Shown in pieces: positions 30,983 to 39,432 of a stretch of DNA of 41,328 nt. How positions within the stretch are numbered: position 1 is the first letter of the stretch; each line of letters begins with the position of its first letter. Both the position numbers and the translations under genes were made by a program. The DNA is from CAZYQW01 sp964649825 (GTDB taxonomy: Bacteria; Planctomycetota; B15-G4; JADJEK01), in NCBI GenBank assembly GCA_964649825.1, contig CAZYQW010000066.1, positions 1 to 41,328 of the forward strand, written 5' to 3'. The notes under the pieces were generated by a model that was not told the origin of the DNA, did not search any database, and worked only from the letters and a program-made list of their open reading frames with translations.

Positions 30983-31441
30983 ATGTCGAACCTGAATCGA
31001 GTCTTCCTGATGGGCCGTCTCACCCGAGACCCCGAGCAGCGCTTCATCACGAGCGGGCAAGCGGTCGTCAACATCGGCCTCGCCGTCAACCGGACTTACA
31101 CGACGAACGGCGAGAAGCGCGAGGAAACCGCGTTCATCGACATCGAGGCGTGGGGTCCGCAGGGCGACCTGATCCATCGTTACCTGAAGAAGGGAAACCC
31201 GATCTTCGTCGAGGGGCGTCTCAAGTTCGATCAGTGGGAGACGAAGGAAGGCGAGAAGCGCTCCAAGCTGCGCGTCGTCCTCGAGCGCTTCCAGTTCATC
31301 GGCGGAACGCAACGCGCGAACCAGACCGAGGGCGAGTCCCTCGACCCGGCCGACTTCGGCATCACCGCGCCGTACGGCGGCGGCGACGGCGGCGGCGGCG
31401 GCGAGACGGCGGGTGGTGAATCGTCGCAGGTGCCGTTCTAA
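30983..31441 (+). CDS. ssb: single-stranded DNA-binding protein
   Basis: SSB coats single-stranded DNA in replication and repair. Of its 152 residues, the OB-fold domain (1-110) has MSNLNRVFLMGRLTRDPE, VNIGLAVNRTY and FVEGRLKFDQWE. A short Gly-rich linker, encoded by a GGC-repeat tract (about 31376-31402), and a C-terminal tip follow. The tip reads GGESSQVPF, with the Pro-Phe end but almost none of the usual acidic run of DDDIPF. GAGGA is 5-6 bases before the ATG at 30983. moaD and moaE follow on the same strand. Confidence 0.95.
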   Translation: MSNLNRVFLMGRLTRDPEQRFITSGQAVVNIGLAVNRTYTTNGEKREETAFIDIEAWGPQGDLIHRYLKKGNPIFVEGRLKFDQWETKEGEKRSKLRVVLERFQFIGGTQRANQTEGESLDPADFGITAPYGGGDGGGGGETAGGESSQVPF

Positions 31442-31454
31442 CGCCGAGCAGGTC

Positions 31455-31694
31455 GTGCGCATTCGCGTCCTGCTCTTTGCGGCTCTGAAAGAGCGCTTCG
31501 GAACCCCGTCCCTGGAGCTCGACCTCGACGAGCAGGCCACCGTGCAAGACGCGATCGATGCGCTTGTGCGGCGACAGTCCGACCTCGAGCGGTTTCGGTA
31601 CGCGATCGCCGTCAACCGTCGCTACGCCGACGGTGCCACGCGCTTATCGGCCGAGGACGAGCTGGCGCTGATCCCGCCGGTGAGCGGGGGCTGA
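31455..31694 (+). CDS. moaD: molybdopterin synthase small subunit MoaD
   Basis: MoaD is the ubiquitin-like sulfur carrier of molybdopterin synthase. The 79-residue product has the beta-grasp pattern (IRVLLFAALKERFG) and the required C-terminal Gly-Gly (LIPPVSGG), which is adenylated and thiocarboxylated by MoeB. The GTG at 31455 starts the first strand; CAGG lies close upstream. It is 13 bases after ssb and 3 bases before moaE, a likely three-gene transcript. Confidence 0.92.
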   Translation: MRIRVLLFAALKERFGTPSLELDLDEQATVQDAIDALVRRQSDLERFRYAIAVNRRYADGATRLSAEDELALIPPVSGG

Positions 31695-31697
31695 GCC

Positions 31698-32108
31698 GTG
31701 ATCGAGATCGTTCGCATCCCGATCGACGTCCAGCGGCTCGTTTCCCTCGATGTCACGGGGACCTCGGGCGGGCTCGTCCTGTTCCTCGGTACCGTGCGCA
31801 ACCAGACCGGCGGTCGCGCCGTCGTGAGGCTCGAGTACGAAGCGTACGACGCAATGGCGCTTTCGGAGATCGCGAAGATCGTCGAGCGGGCGACGGCGGA
31901 GTTCGAAGTCGAGCGTGTCGACGTCGTCCACCGCGTCGGGGAGCTCGCGATGGGGGAGGTCGCGGTGGCGATCGCGGTGCGGGCGGCACATCGCGGCGCG
32001 GCATTCGAGGCGTGTCGATTCGTCATCGACACGCTGAAGCAGACGGTGCCGATCTGGAAGAAGGAGTTCTACGAGGACGGCGCCGTCTGGATCGGTGATC
32101 GACCCTGA
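31698..32108 (+). CDS. moaE: molybdopterin synthase large subunit MoaE
   Basis: MoaE is the catalytic subunit that inserts two sulfurs from MoaD into precursor Z (cPMP). The 136 residues include GGLVLFLGTVRNQTGGRAV, LEYEAYDAMA, HRVGELAMGEVAVAIAV and the catalytic-Lys region VPIWKKEFYEDG. The GTG at 31698 follows moaD by three bases. The pair implies molybdoenzymes elsewhere in the genome; moaA, moaC and moeA are not in the window. Confidence 0.95.
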   Translation: MIEIVRIPIDVQRLVSLDVTGTSGGLVLFLGTVRNQTGGRAVVRLEYEAYDAMALSEIAKIVERATAEFEVERVDVVHRVGELAMGEVAVAIAVRAAHRGAAFEACRFVIDTLKQTVPIWKKEFYEDGAVWIGDRP

Positions 32109-32171
32109 GCGCTCTCCGTGCGCTGAGTTGGCGTCCGTTCTCGGTGACGTGATACCGGTGCGTGCCGACCC

Positions 32172-32996
32172 CTATCGTTCTTCGCCGAGGACGTGTCGCA
32201 TCGGCAGCCGCTTCGCGACCACCGCTTTGTCACGCCGTCCGAAACGGCACACGCCACGGCGGGAGCGCTCGATGAACGAGACGATCTCCTGGACCTCCGG
32301 GGTCGGATCGAGGATGGCCTCGCTCACCGCGTCGTGGATCGGGAGCCGGAAGAAGAGGCGGAACGTGTTGCGGATCCGCTCGCGCAGCTCCTGATCGAAC
32401 CCGGCGCGACGGAGGCCGATCACGTTCGTGCCGACGATCGTGTCGATGCCGGAGGCCATCGCGTACGGGAGCACGTCCTTGCCGATGCCGCCCAGACCCT
32501 GGACGATCGCCAGGCGACCGATCCGCGCGAACTGATGCACCACCACGTTTCCGGACACGAATGCGCTGTCGTCGACCTCGACGTGGCCCCCGAGCAGCGC
32601 CCCGTTCACGAGCGTCACGCGGTTGCCGAGGCGGCAGTCGTGGGCCACGTGGGCGTGCCCCATGATCAGGTTGTCGTCGCCGATCACCGTCGCGCCGGTG
32701 CCCTGGACCGTTCCGCGGTGGATCTCGGCGTGCTCGCGGATGACGTTGCGATCGCCGATGATCAGCTTCGTTGGCTCGCCGCGGTAGCCCGTGTGCTGAG
32801 GCTCGTGACCGATCACCGCGAACGGGTGGATCACGTTCTCGCACCCGATCTCGGTGTGTCCCGACACGTGCACGAACGCAACGAGCCGCGTGCCGGGACC
32901 GATTCTGACCGGGCCATCAATGACGACGCAGGGACCGATCTCGACGTCGTCGGCCAACTCGGCGCAGGGATCGACGACCGCGGAAGAGTGAATCAA
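32172..32996 (-). CDS. lpxA: UDP-N-acetylglucosamine acyltransferase LpxA
   Basis: LpxA adds a 3-hydroxyacyl chain to UDP-GlcNAc, the first step of lipid A synthesis. The 274-residue product has hexapeptide repeats of a left-handed beta helix through about residue 185 and the catalytic H119 (MGHAHVAHDC). The NVIREHAEIHRGT block and a helical C-terminus also fit. The start is TTG at 32996 with GGAG seven bases upstream. It stands alone, without lpxD, fabZ or lpxB, but is good evidence for a lipid A outer membrane. Its 3' end is 63 bases from convergent moaE. Confidence 0.95.
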   Translation of the reverse strand: MIHSSAVVDPCAELADDVEIGPCVVIDGPVRIGPGTRLVAFVHVSGHTEIGCENVIHPFAVIGHEPQHTGYRGEPTKLIIGDRNVIREHAEIHRGTVQGTGATVIGDDNLIMGHAHVAHDCRLGNRVTLVNGALLGGHVEVDDSAFVSGNVVVHQFARIGRLAIVQGLGGIGKDVLPYAMASGIDTIVGTNVIGLRRAGFDQELRERIRNTFRLFFRLPIHDAVSEAILDPTPEVQEIVSFIERSRRGVCRFGRRDKAVVAKRLPMRHVLGEER

Positions 32997-33043
32997 TCGG
33001 CTCTCCAGTGCGGTTGAGGGGACGCAGGATCGAACAAGAGCGT

Positions 33044-33084
33044 ACGAGTCCGCGCGACCGAGATCGCGCGGAAACCCGACTCGT
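33044..33084 (-). terminator. hairpin after the kelch gene
   Basis: An inner perfect 9-bp stem (33049-33057 with 33064-33072, TCCGCGCGA/TCGCGCGGA) and an alternative outer pairing ACGAGTC (33044-33050) with GACTCGT (33078-33084) form a strong hairpin 30 bases past the kelch gene stop and 48 bases before lpxA. A short T-containing stretch (CTCTTGTTC) follows on the minus strand. Confidence 0.45.
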
Positions 33085-33113
33085 CTACAGCTTTGGCGAG
33101 GGGCCGGCTCCGT

Positions 33114-34694
33114 TCACGGAACCGTCAGGACCTCGGCGTCGCCGTAGGAGATCGCCAGCGTCGGATTCTGCGGGTCGGGCTCCTCGCCGCCCCCGGCGAG
33201 CAGGAACGCGCCGTTCTTCAGGGCCGTGTTCGAGAAGTTCGCCCGGACGTGCGCCATCTTGAACGTGGTGACCGTCGCGCCGGTCGTCGAATCGAAGATG
33301 TCGACCGTGTCGTCGGGAGTCGGCGACGCGAGCGTGCCGTACCCGCCGCCGGCCACGATCACGCGGACATCGCCCGGCTGCTTCGCGACCGCGCAGACGC
33401 CGCGCGCCACGCTCATCGTGCCGAATGGCGAGAACGTCTTCGCCACCGGGTCGTAGCGTTCGACCGTGTTGACCGCCTGCGGATTGAGCGGGTCGGACAG
33501 GCTGTCCTCGCCGCCACCGAACAGAAGGACCGATCCGTCGTCGACGCGGATCGCGGAGTGGGCGAACCGGTCGCCGGTCATCGTCATGCTCGGGCCGAAG
33601 GTGCCAGGGTTGCCGCCGAGGGGCGTGTAGATCTGGGCCGTGTCGGTGATGAAGGGGATCTTGAAGATGACGATCAACGTCCAACTGAAGCCGCCGGCGA
33701 CCAGGATCGTGCCGCTCTGGAGGGTCGTCGCGGTGTGACCGATCCGCGGCTTGTCCATGTTGGGACCGGGCGAGAACATGTTGGTGACGGGGTCGTAGAT
33801 CAGCGTCGTGTTGGTCGCGCCCTCGATGATCGCCTGCGGGTTGTTGAACGACGACGTCCCGCCCATCAGGATGACCCGGCCGTCGGCGAGCTTGTTCGCG
33901 GTGTGCAGAGCGCGGGCGGTGCCGAGGTTGTTCAGCGTCGGCGTGCTCGCGTAGTTGTTGTTGGGGTCGATGACCTCGGCCGTGTCGACCGGCTCGCCGA
34001 GCACGTCGTCCGCGCCGCCGGTGACGAGGATCCGCCCGTCGTTCAGCCGCGTCGCCGTATGGGAGACGCGTGCCTGGCTCAGGTCGCCGACTTTGGTGAA
34101 CTTCTGCGTGCAGGGGTCGTACAGGTCGATCGCCGTCTGTCCATACGATGCGACCAGGCCGTCCGGGCCGCCGCCGATCAGCAGCACCTTCCCGTCCGGC
34201 AGCTCGATCGTGGCGTGTCCGGCGCGGAGCACCGACATGTCGTTCTGGGTGAGCTCGGGGAAGAGCGCGATGTTGGGGGTCAGCGCGCAGACGTTCGACT
34301 TGTCCAGGAAGACGGCTCCGTCGTGCTCGATGGCCTGGAAGTAGATCACGAGCGGATTCAGGGAGATGTCCGGAGGGAAGAAGAGCGGGATCTGCCGCTT
34401 GCCGGCTGCGTCGAGCGTGCCGAAGAAACCGGGGAGGATGAACGTCAGGTTGACGAGGAACGCCGGGGCGAGCACGATGTCGAGGCTGGGGATGTGCGGC
34501 GGTGGGAGCGGGAACGGCTGGTTGACCAGCGAGATGAACACGGCGTACGGAGCGTTCGGGTTCCCCGTCAGCTCCAGGGTGGTCAGCTTCCCGAGCGTCG
34601 CGGCCCCGGTCTCGGTGAGCGTGAGATCCGCCACGGCGGATGGACCGAGAGCACCGACGCACGCGACCAACAGTGCCGAGACCCGACTCTTCAT
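33114..34694 (-). CDS. exported kelch-repeat protein
   Basis: The 526-residue protein has a signal peptide (1-22, GPSAVADL). An N-terminal beta-domain (about 23-135) has GNPNAPYAVFIS and LNPLVIYFQAIEHDG; I recall this pattern from exported planctomycete proteins. At least six kelch-type blades follow (about 145-520), each with an H-T-A-T/H-S-A-I strand, then G-x-V/I-L-x-x-G-G and a Y/I-D-P turn. They probably close a beta-propeller. No catalytic motif (galactose oxidase Cys-Tyr pair) is evident. GGGAG lies six bases before the ATG at 34694. It is probably secreted or on the surface, with a binding role. Confidence 0.88.
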   Translation of the reverse strand: MKSRVSALLVACVGALGPSAVADLTLTETGAATLGKLTTLELTGNPNAPYAVFISLVNQPFPLPPPHIPSLDIVLAPAFLVNLTFILPGFFGTLDAAGKRQIPLFFPPDISLNPLVIYFQAIEHDGAVFLDKSNVCALTPNIALFPELTQNDMSVLRAGHATIELPDGKVLLIGGGPDGLVASYGQTAIDLYDPCTQKFTKVGDLSQARVSHTATRLNDGRILVTGGADDVLGEPVDTAEVIDPNNNYASTPTLNNLGTARALHTANKLADGRVILMGGTSSFNNPQAIIEGATNTTLIYDPVTNMFSPGPNMDKPRIGHTATTLQSGTILVAGGFSWTLIVIFKIPFITDTAQIYTPLGGNPGTFGPSMTMTGDRFAHSAIRVDDGSVLLFGGGEDSLSDPLNPQAVNTVERYDPVAKTFSPFGTMSVARGVCAVAKQPGDVRVIVAGGGYGTLASPTPDDTVDIFDSTTGATVTTFKMAHVRANFSNTALKNGAFLLAGGGEEPDPQNPTLAISYGDAEVLTVP

Positions 34695-34958
34695 GTGAGA
34701 CTCCCGATTCTCTGGAGGGGCCCGCATGGGGCCCACCTGACTGTGCGCGAAGCATAACCCCCGGCTCGGCGGGAACGAAGTCATGGCTTCGCCAAGAGTT
34801 GGTCTCCGCTGCGTCCGTGGCCGCTTGGGTCGGTCCGATCCGCGTTCACCGGACCGCCGGTCGCAGCGGCAGGACCAGCAGACCCTCGAAACTCGAGGCG
34901 GCGCGACGTATAGGAGAAGGTGGTGGGGCGTCGAGCGCCCCTCGAATGGAGGGTTCGC

Positions 34959-37847
34959 ATGAGCTTTCGACCGCGCTTCCTGTCCCTGTTCTTCGCGGCG
35001 ACCACCGCCGCCGGAGCCTCGGCGGCGATCGACGAGTCCGCCGAGATGCTCGCCGAAGCGAAGGACGCCTACGAGCGCGGGATCTACTTCGAGGCCGCCG
35101 ATCTGCTCGCCGAGGTCCTGGCGCAGGCTCCGGCGAACGTCGATGCGTCGGTGCTCCTGATGCAGGTCGAGGCCGCTCGAGGCGAGATCGACTTGGCCGA
35201 CGAGATCGATCGCGACCTCGCGACGCGGTTCCCCGAGCACGCGCCGATCGAGGTGTTGAAGGCCCGCGCGGACTTCGCGTTCGATCGGGGTCGGCTCGTC
35301 GACTCGGAAGCGTTCGCTCGCGAGGCGGTGGAACGGGCGCCCGATGATCTCGCCGCCAACGTCAGCCTCGCCCGGCTCCTGGTCGAGACCGGCCGCGACG
35401 TCGAGGTCAAGGCCCACGTGGAGCGTGCGCTCCACGGCGTGGACGTGAACGATCTCGGTTCCGACGACCTTCTCTCCGTCGGCCGGCTCTACCGTGCGAC
35501 CGGGGAGTGGGAATTCGCCGCGCAGTGCTGCGCGCACGCCGAGAAGCGACGCAAGGAGGAGGATCGTCCCACGACGGACGTGCTCCTCGAGCTCGGCGAT
35601 CTCTACCGGCTTTCGCTCGTGCTGGACGGCGATACGCCCCGCGCGTTCTCGACGTATCGCGATGCTCTGAAGCAGAACGGAGCGCTCGTGCCGGCCAAGG
35701 TGGGCCGCGCCCTCGTCCACCTGTACGTCGGCGACAGTTGGGACGCGGAGAAGGAAGTCGAGGAGGCGCTCGCGATCAACTCGTCCAGCGTCGGCGCGCT
35801 CGAGGTGAAGGCGTGGATCCGCGTCCTCGACGGCCGCCACACGGAGGCTCTCGACCTCATCGAGCGGGCGCTCGCCGTGAATCCTTGCGCCAAGGTCGCA
35901 CGCGCCGTCCGCGCCGCCGCGCTCTACCTTCTGCGGCGGCCGAAAGAGTTCGAGGAGGAGGTCGCGCGGATCCTCGAGATCGATCCGACGTTCGGCGAGG
36001 TCTACCAGACGGTCGGCGATGCACTTTCGCGCCACCTCCGGTTCAACGAGGCGATTCGGATGCACGAGCGCGCGCTCGAAGTCGACCCGAAGATCCAGCT
36101 CGCGCTCGTTTCGCTCGGACGCGACCTCTGCTTCGCCGGCCGCGAGAAGGAAGGGCTCGAGGCCCTCGAGAAGTCGTACGAGAACCACCCGTACAAGCAC
36201 CCATGGCGCAAGAACATGGAGATCGTGCTGAAGAAGCTCGACCGCGACTACGTCGACGCCGAGGATCCGGAGTTCCGCTTCCGCGTCCACGTCGACGAGA
36301 ACCAGATCCTCGGCCCGCGCATGGCCGCGGCGTTCCACGAGGACCGCGAGATCCTCGCCGCCAAGTACGGCTGGGAGCCGCCGGGCGAGGTGCTGGTCGA
36401 GATGTTCCCCGACCACCAGGATTTCTCGGTCCGTACCGTCGGGATGATGGGGCTCGGTGCGGTGGGGGCGTGCTTCGGCGACTTCGTGACGCTCCTGTCG
36501 CCGCGCTCGCAGCTCCGTCGCACGTTCTGCTACCGGCGCACGATCCTGCATGAGTTGGCGCACGTCTTCACGATCGGCCGCTCGAAGGGGCGCGTCCCGC
36601 GGTGGCTCACCGAGGGACTGTCCGTCTACGAGGAGCGCGCGGCTCGGCCGACCTGGGGTCGCGATCAGGAACTAGAGCTGCTGAACGCCTACGTGAACGA
36701 CGAGCTGATGCCGTTGCGCGAGTTCAACAAGTACTTCCGCGGCCCGCGCATCGGGTTCGCCTACTACCAAGGCGGCCTGTTCGCGGAGTTCGTGGAACGG
36801 CGCCACGGATTCGACAAGATCCTCGCCCTGCTCGACGCGTACGCGGAGGACCTGGAGACGCCCGAAGCGATCGAGCGAGTCTTCGGCGTGACGTGCGAGG
36901 AGATGGACGAGCGGTTCAAGCAGTACTTGTTCGAAACGCGGCTGAAGGACGTGAAGGTGCAGCCGACGTTCGATACGAAGTCGAGGAACGAGATGCGACG
37001 GCGTGCGCGCAACGAGCCGGACGACGTCGATCTCCTGGCCGACCTCGCGTGGGCGTACTACCAATCGCGCAGCACGGTGGACGCGGACGTCTACCTGGAC
37101 AAGGCCCTGAAGCTCGACCCGGCCCACGGGACCGCGCTCCGGCTCGCGGCCCGCCGCTCCCTCGATCGGAACCGACGAGACCTCGCGCAGCAGCAGATCG
37201 AGACCGCGTTCGAGAACGGCGACGTCGAATACTTCGCGGCGCTCGACCTCGCACGGATCTACACGCGCGACGAGAAGCACGAAGCGGCGGAACGTGTCCT
37301 GAGGGTGGCGCGGGAGTGCTTCCCCTACGACGTCGGCCCGACCAACCCCGAGATCGGGCTCTACCAGCTCCTCGCCGCGAAGGGCGCCACCGAGGACGCG
37401 ATGGCGGTGCTCCGCTCGTTCGTCGATCGGGCCGAGACCGCAGTGGACGAACGCATCGAGCTCGCGACGTGGTTGCGGCATCAGGGGCGCTACGACGAGG
37501 CGTTGCTCTACCTCCGGGAAGCGACCGAGACCGACCCCTTCGTGTCCGCGATCTACCAGGGGAAGGCCGAGGTCCTGCGCGAAGCCGGTCGCCCGGCCGA
37601 GGCGATCGACGCCCTCCGCACCGCCCTGCTCGTTGACCCGCGTTTCGAGCCGGGGTACGATCCGCGCGGCGGTGTGAATGAAGACGAGGATCGGCGGCGG
37701 CGGGCGGCGCTGTACTGCGAGATCGCGGACATCGAGCTCGAGGTTGGCGATGACCGAGCCGCGGAGCGCGATCTCCACGAGGCGATGCGGCTCGACCCCG
37801 ATTCCGAGCGTGTTCGTGAGCTCCTCGACGCGTTGAAACGGTCTTGA
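34959..37847 (+). CDS. exported TPR protein with HELAH peptidase-like domain
   Basis: The 962-residue protein has a signal peptide (1-20, TAAGASAAI) and N-terminal TPRs (about 25-430). A gluzincin domain of the peptidase MA type has H531-E-L-A-H535 with the third ligand at E552 (WLTEGLSVYEE). A second TPR array covers about 670-960 (GRPAEAIDALRTALLVDPRF). Complete zinc ligands suggest real activity; the substrate is unknown. GGAGGG is six bases before the ATG at 34959, and GGGGCG-TCGAG-CGCCCC just upstream (34925-34941) could fold over the leader. It diverges from the kelch gene. It parallels the TPR lipoprotein at 1902-4229, where the peptidase domain is at the end. Confidence 0.9.
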   Translation: MSFRPRFLSLFFAATTAAGASAAIDESAEMLAEAKDAYERGIYFEAADLLAEVLAQAPANVDASVLLMQVEAARGEIDLADEIDRDLATRFPEHAPIEVLKARADFAFDRGRLVDSEAFAREAVERAPDDLAANVSLARLLVETGRDVEVKAHVERALHGVDVNDLGSDDLLSVGRLYRATGEWEFAAQCCAHAEKRRKEEDRPTTDVLLELGDLYRLSLVLDGDTPRAFSTYRDALKQNGALVPAKVGRALVHLYVGDSWDAEKEVEEALAINSSSVGALEVKAWIRVLDGRHTEALDLIERALAVNPCAKVARAVRAAALYLLRRPKEFEEEVARILEIDPTFGEVYQTVGDALSRHLRFNEAIRMHERALEVDPKIQLALVSLGRDLCFAGREKEGLEALEKSYENHPYKHPWRKNMEIVLKKLDRDYVDAEDPEFRFRVHVDENQILGPRMAAAFHEDREILAAKYGWEPPGEVLVEMFPDHQDFSVRTVGMMGLGAVGACFGDFVTLLSPRSQLRRTFCYRRTILHELAHVFTIGRSKGRVPRWLTEGLSVYEERAARPTWGRDQELELLNAYVNDELMPLREFNKYFRGPRIGFAYYQGGLFAEFVERRHGFDKILALLDAYAEDLETPEAIERVFGVTCEEMDERFKQYLFETRLKDVKVQPTFDTKSRNEMRRRARNEPDDVDLLADLAWAYYQSRSTVDADVYLDKALKLDPAHGTALRLAARRSLDRNRRDLAQQQIETAFENGDVEYFAALDLARIYTRDEKHEAAERVLRVARECFPYDVGPTNPEIGLYQLLAAKGATEDAMAVLRSFVDRAETAVDERIELATWLRHQGRYDEALLYLREATETDPFVSAIYQGKAEVLREAGRPAEAIDALRTALLVDPRFEPGYDPRGGVNEDEDRRRRAALYCEIADIELEVGDDRAAERDLHEAMRLDPDSERVRELLDALKRS

Positions 37848-37923
37848 TGGCGGCGACGCGGCTTCTCTGTAGGCTCGCCGCGGAAGACGACATGGCGCTG
37901 ACGAAAGAGGGTCGCGGAAAACG

Positions 37924-39249
37924 ATGAACGTCCTCGCTCTCGATCTGTGGCAAGAGGTCCGTCGGGAGATGCGGTCCGACGCAAGGGGCGCGGCCGTCGA
38001 TCTCTGGCTCCGCCAGTCGGAGCCCGTGGAGTTCGCGCGCGGCGTCTTCACGCTCGGCGTTCCGAACGACGTCGTTCGTGAATGGCTGGATCGCCGCTAC
38101 CGTGACGACCTCGAGTCGATCTTCCACCGCTTGACCGGCAGCGACGTCCGCGTGCGCGTCTGCGTCGATCGTTCGCTCCGCCGCGTCGCGCCGTCGAACG
38201 AGGTGGCGAGCGCGCGTCCCGCCGCCCGCGCGCCGAGCCCGTCGACCTTCGTCGCCCGTCCCGAGAACCGGATCGCCGCGGCGGCGGTGCACAAGCTCCT
38301 GCGCGAACCGTCGAGCGGGAACCCGCTGTTCCTCCACGGGCCGTCCGGGTCGGGAAAGTCGAGGCTCGTGCGGTATCACATCGGCCGGTTCCTCGATGAG
38401 TCGGCGAGTCCGCGCACGACGGTGTCGATCACGGCGGATGCGTTCTCGACCGCTCTGGTCCGCGCGATCCACGACAACCAGGTGTCGTCGTTCCGCGGAC
38501 GCATGCTGGCCGCCGACGTGTTCGTGCTCGAGGAGGCGCATCGCCTGCGCGGCAAGCCGAGGACGCAGCACGAAGTGCAGTCGGTCATCCAGTACCACGT
38601 CCAACGCGGGAGGCCGGTGATCCTCACCAGTCGTCACGCCCCGAGCGCGGTCTTCCTCCTCGACGAAGGGCTTCGATCGCACTTCCTTTCCGGTCAGCTC
38701 CTGAAGATCGCGGAATACTCCGAGGCATCCCGTGCCGAGATCCTCGCCACGATCGCCGAGGCCTTCGCGCACCCGATGCCGCGGGAGACGATCGAACGGA
38801 TCGCGCACCGCGTCCCCGGCACATTCGATCGGCAGGTTCGCTTCCTCGAGAAGGTCGCATCGTTTGCGACCACCGAGGGTAGGCCGGCGACCCTCGAGCT
38901 GATCGCCGAGAGGTTCCCCGAGCTAGCCGGCAGCGGCTCCCGCGACGTCGACGTCGGCGACCTCATCGCCCTCGTCGCGCAGGAGTTCGGCACCACCGTC
39001 GACGCGATCGCATCGAACGGCAAGGTCCGCTCGGTCGTGTTGGCGCGCCATCTCGTCGTCTACCTGGCGACGACGGTGTACGACATCACGGCGAGGCGCG
39101 TCATGCGCCATCTCGGGGGGCTCTCCCCGTCGACGACGGCCTACGCGCGCCGCAAGATCGAGCTGAAACGGAAGGAGGACCCAACGTTCGATGCCCGGGT
39201 CCGCCGGTTGATGGAGCAGCTCGACGGGGGACAGAAGCTGCTGTTCTGA
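37924..39249 (+). CDS. DnaA family protein with degenerate key motifs
   Basis: The 441 residues follow the DnaA plan. Domain I (1-82) includes LWQEVRREM, LGVPNDVVREWLDRRY and LTGSDVRVRV. A short linker, an AAA+ domain (about 110-325) with Walker A G139-PSGSGKS, and a helical domain IV (about 342-415) follow. Key residues differ from canonical DnaA. Walker B reads VFVLEEAHR, with E203-E204 for the Asp pair. The box VII arginines (E. coli R281, R285, from RLKSRF) appear as G249 and H253 (GLRSHF). The DNA-reading DHTTV of domain IV is S401-P-S-T-T405. It may be this lineage's initiator with a changed origin code, or a paralog with another role. tmk and holB lie just downstream. No TTATNCACA cluster was seen nearby. 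Confidence 0.85.
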   Translation: MNVLALDLWQEVRREMRSDARGAAVDLWLRQSEPVEFARGVFTLGVPNDVVREWLDRRYRDDLESIFHRLTGSDVRVRVCVDRSLRRVAPSNEVASARPAARAPSPSTFVARPENRIAAAAVHKLLREPSSGNPLFLHGPSGSGKSRLVRYHIGRFLDESASPRTTVSITADAFSTALVRAIHDNQVSSFRGRMLAADVFVLEEAHRLRGKPRTQHEVQSVIQYHVQRGRPVILTSRHAPSAVFLLDEGLRSHFLSGQLLKIAEYSEASRAEILATIAEAFAHPMPRETIERIAHRVPGTFDRQVRFLEKVASFATTEGRPATLELIAERFPELAGSGSRDVDVGDLIALVAQEFGTTVDAIASNGKVRSVVLARHLVVYLATTVYDITARRVMRHLGGLSPSTTAYARRKIELKRKEDPTFDARVRRLMEQLDGGQKLLF

Positions 39250-39390
39250 GCCGTTTCCGGCCGTCCGGGCCGTGGTTGGACCGGGCTCCCGGCGTGGCGA
39301 ATCGGACCGACCTTCCGGGGCTCGGCCCGACGAACTTCGCGGGAATCGCACGTCGACACTGGCACTCCGGGTTGCGTCGCGGTCAACTGA

Positions 39391-39406
39391 GCCGAATCGA
39401 TTCGGC
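39391..39406. promoter_or_regulatory. 16-bp perfect palindrome upstream of tmk
   Basis: GCCGAATCGATTCGGC ends 26 bases before the tmk ATG, in the 183-base gap after the dnaA-like gene. It has the size and symmetry of a dimeric operator. No GATC-type replication site or DnaA box is evident. Confidence 0.4.
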
Positions 39407-39432
39407 GACTCGCGACGGAGGTTACCGCCGGC

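Noticed and set aside
33093..34757. Plus-strand open frame of 554 codons opposite the kelch gene
   Set aside because: It is Arg/Glu/Val-rich with no domain, while the opposite strand has a signal peptide, a ribosome binding site and kelch repeats.
34695..36563. Possible long N-terminal extension of the kelch protein
   Set aside because: The frame stays open through the antisense of the TPR-peptidase gene by composition; the signal peptide and ribosome binding site at 34694 mark the real start.
37848..37923. Replication origin beside the dnaA-like gene
   Set aside because: No TTATNCACA boxes or AT-rich unwinding element were seen in the gaps on either side of the gene.
36916..38808. Minus-strand open frame of 630 codons across the TPR-peptidase and dnaA-like genes
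   Set aside because: It spans two convincing plus-strand genes and has only low-complexity Arg-rich sequence.
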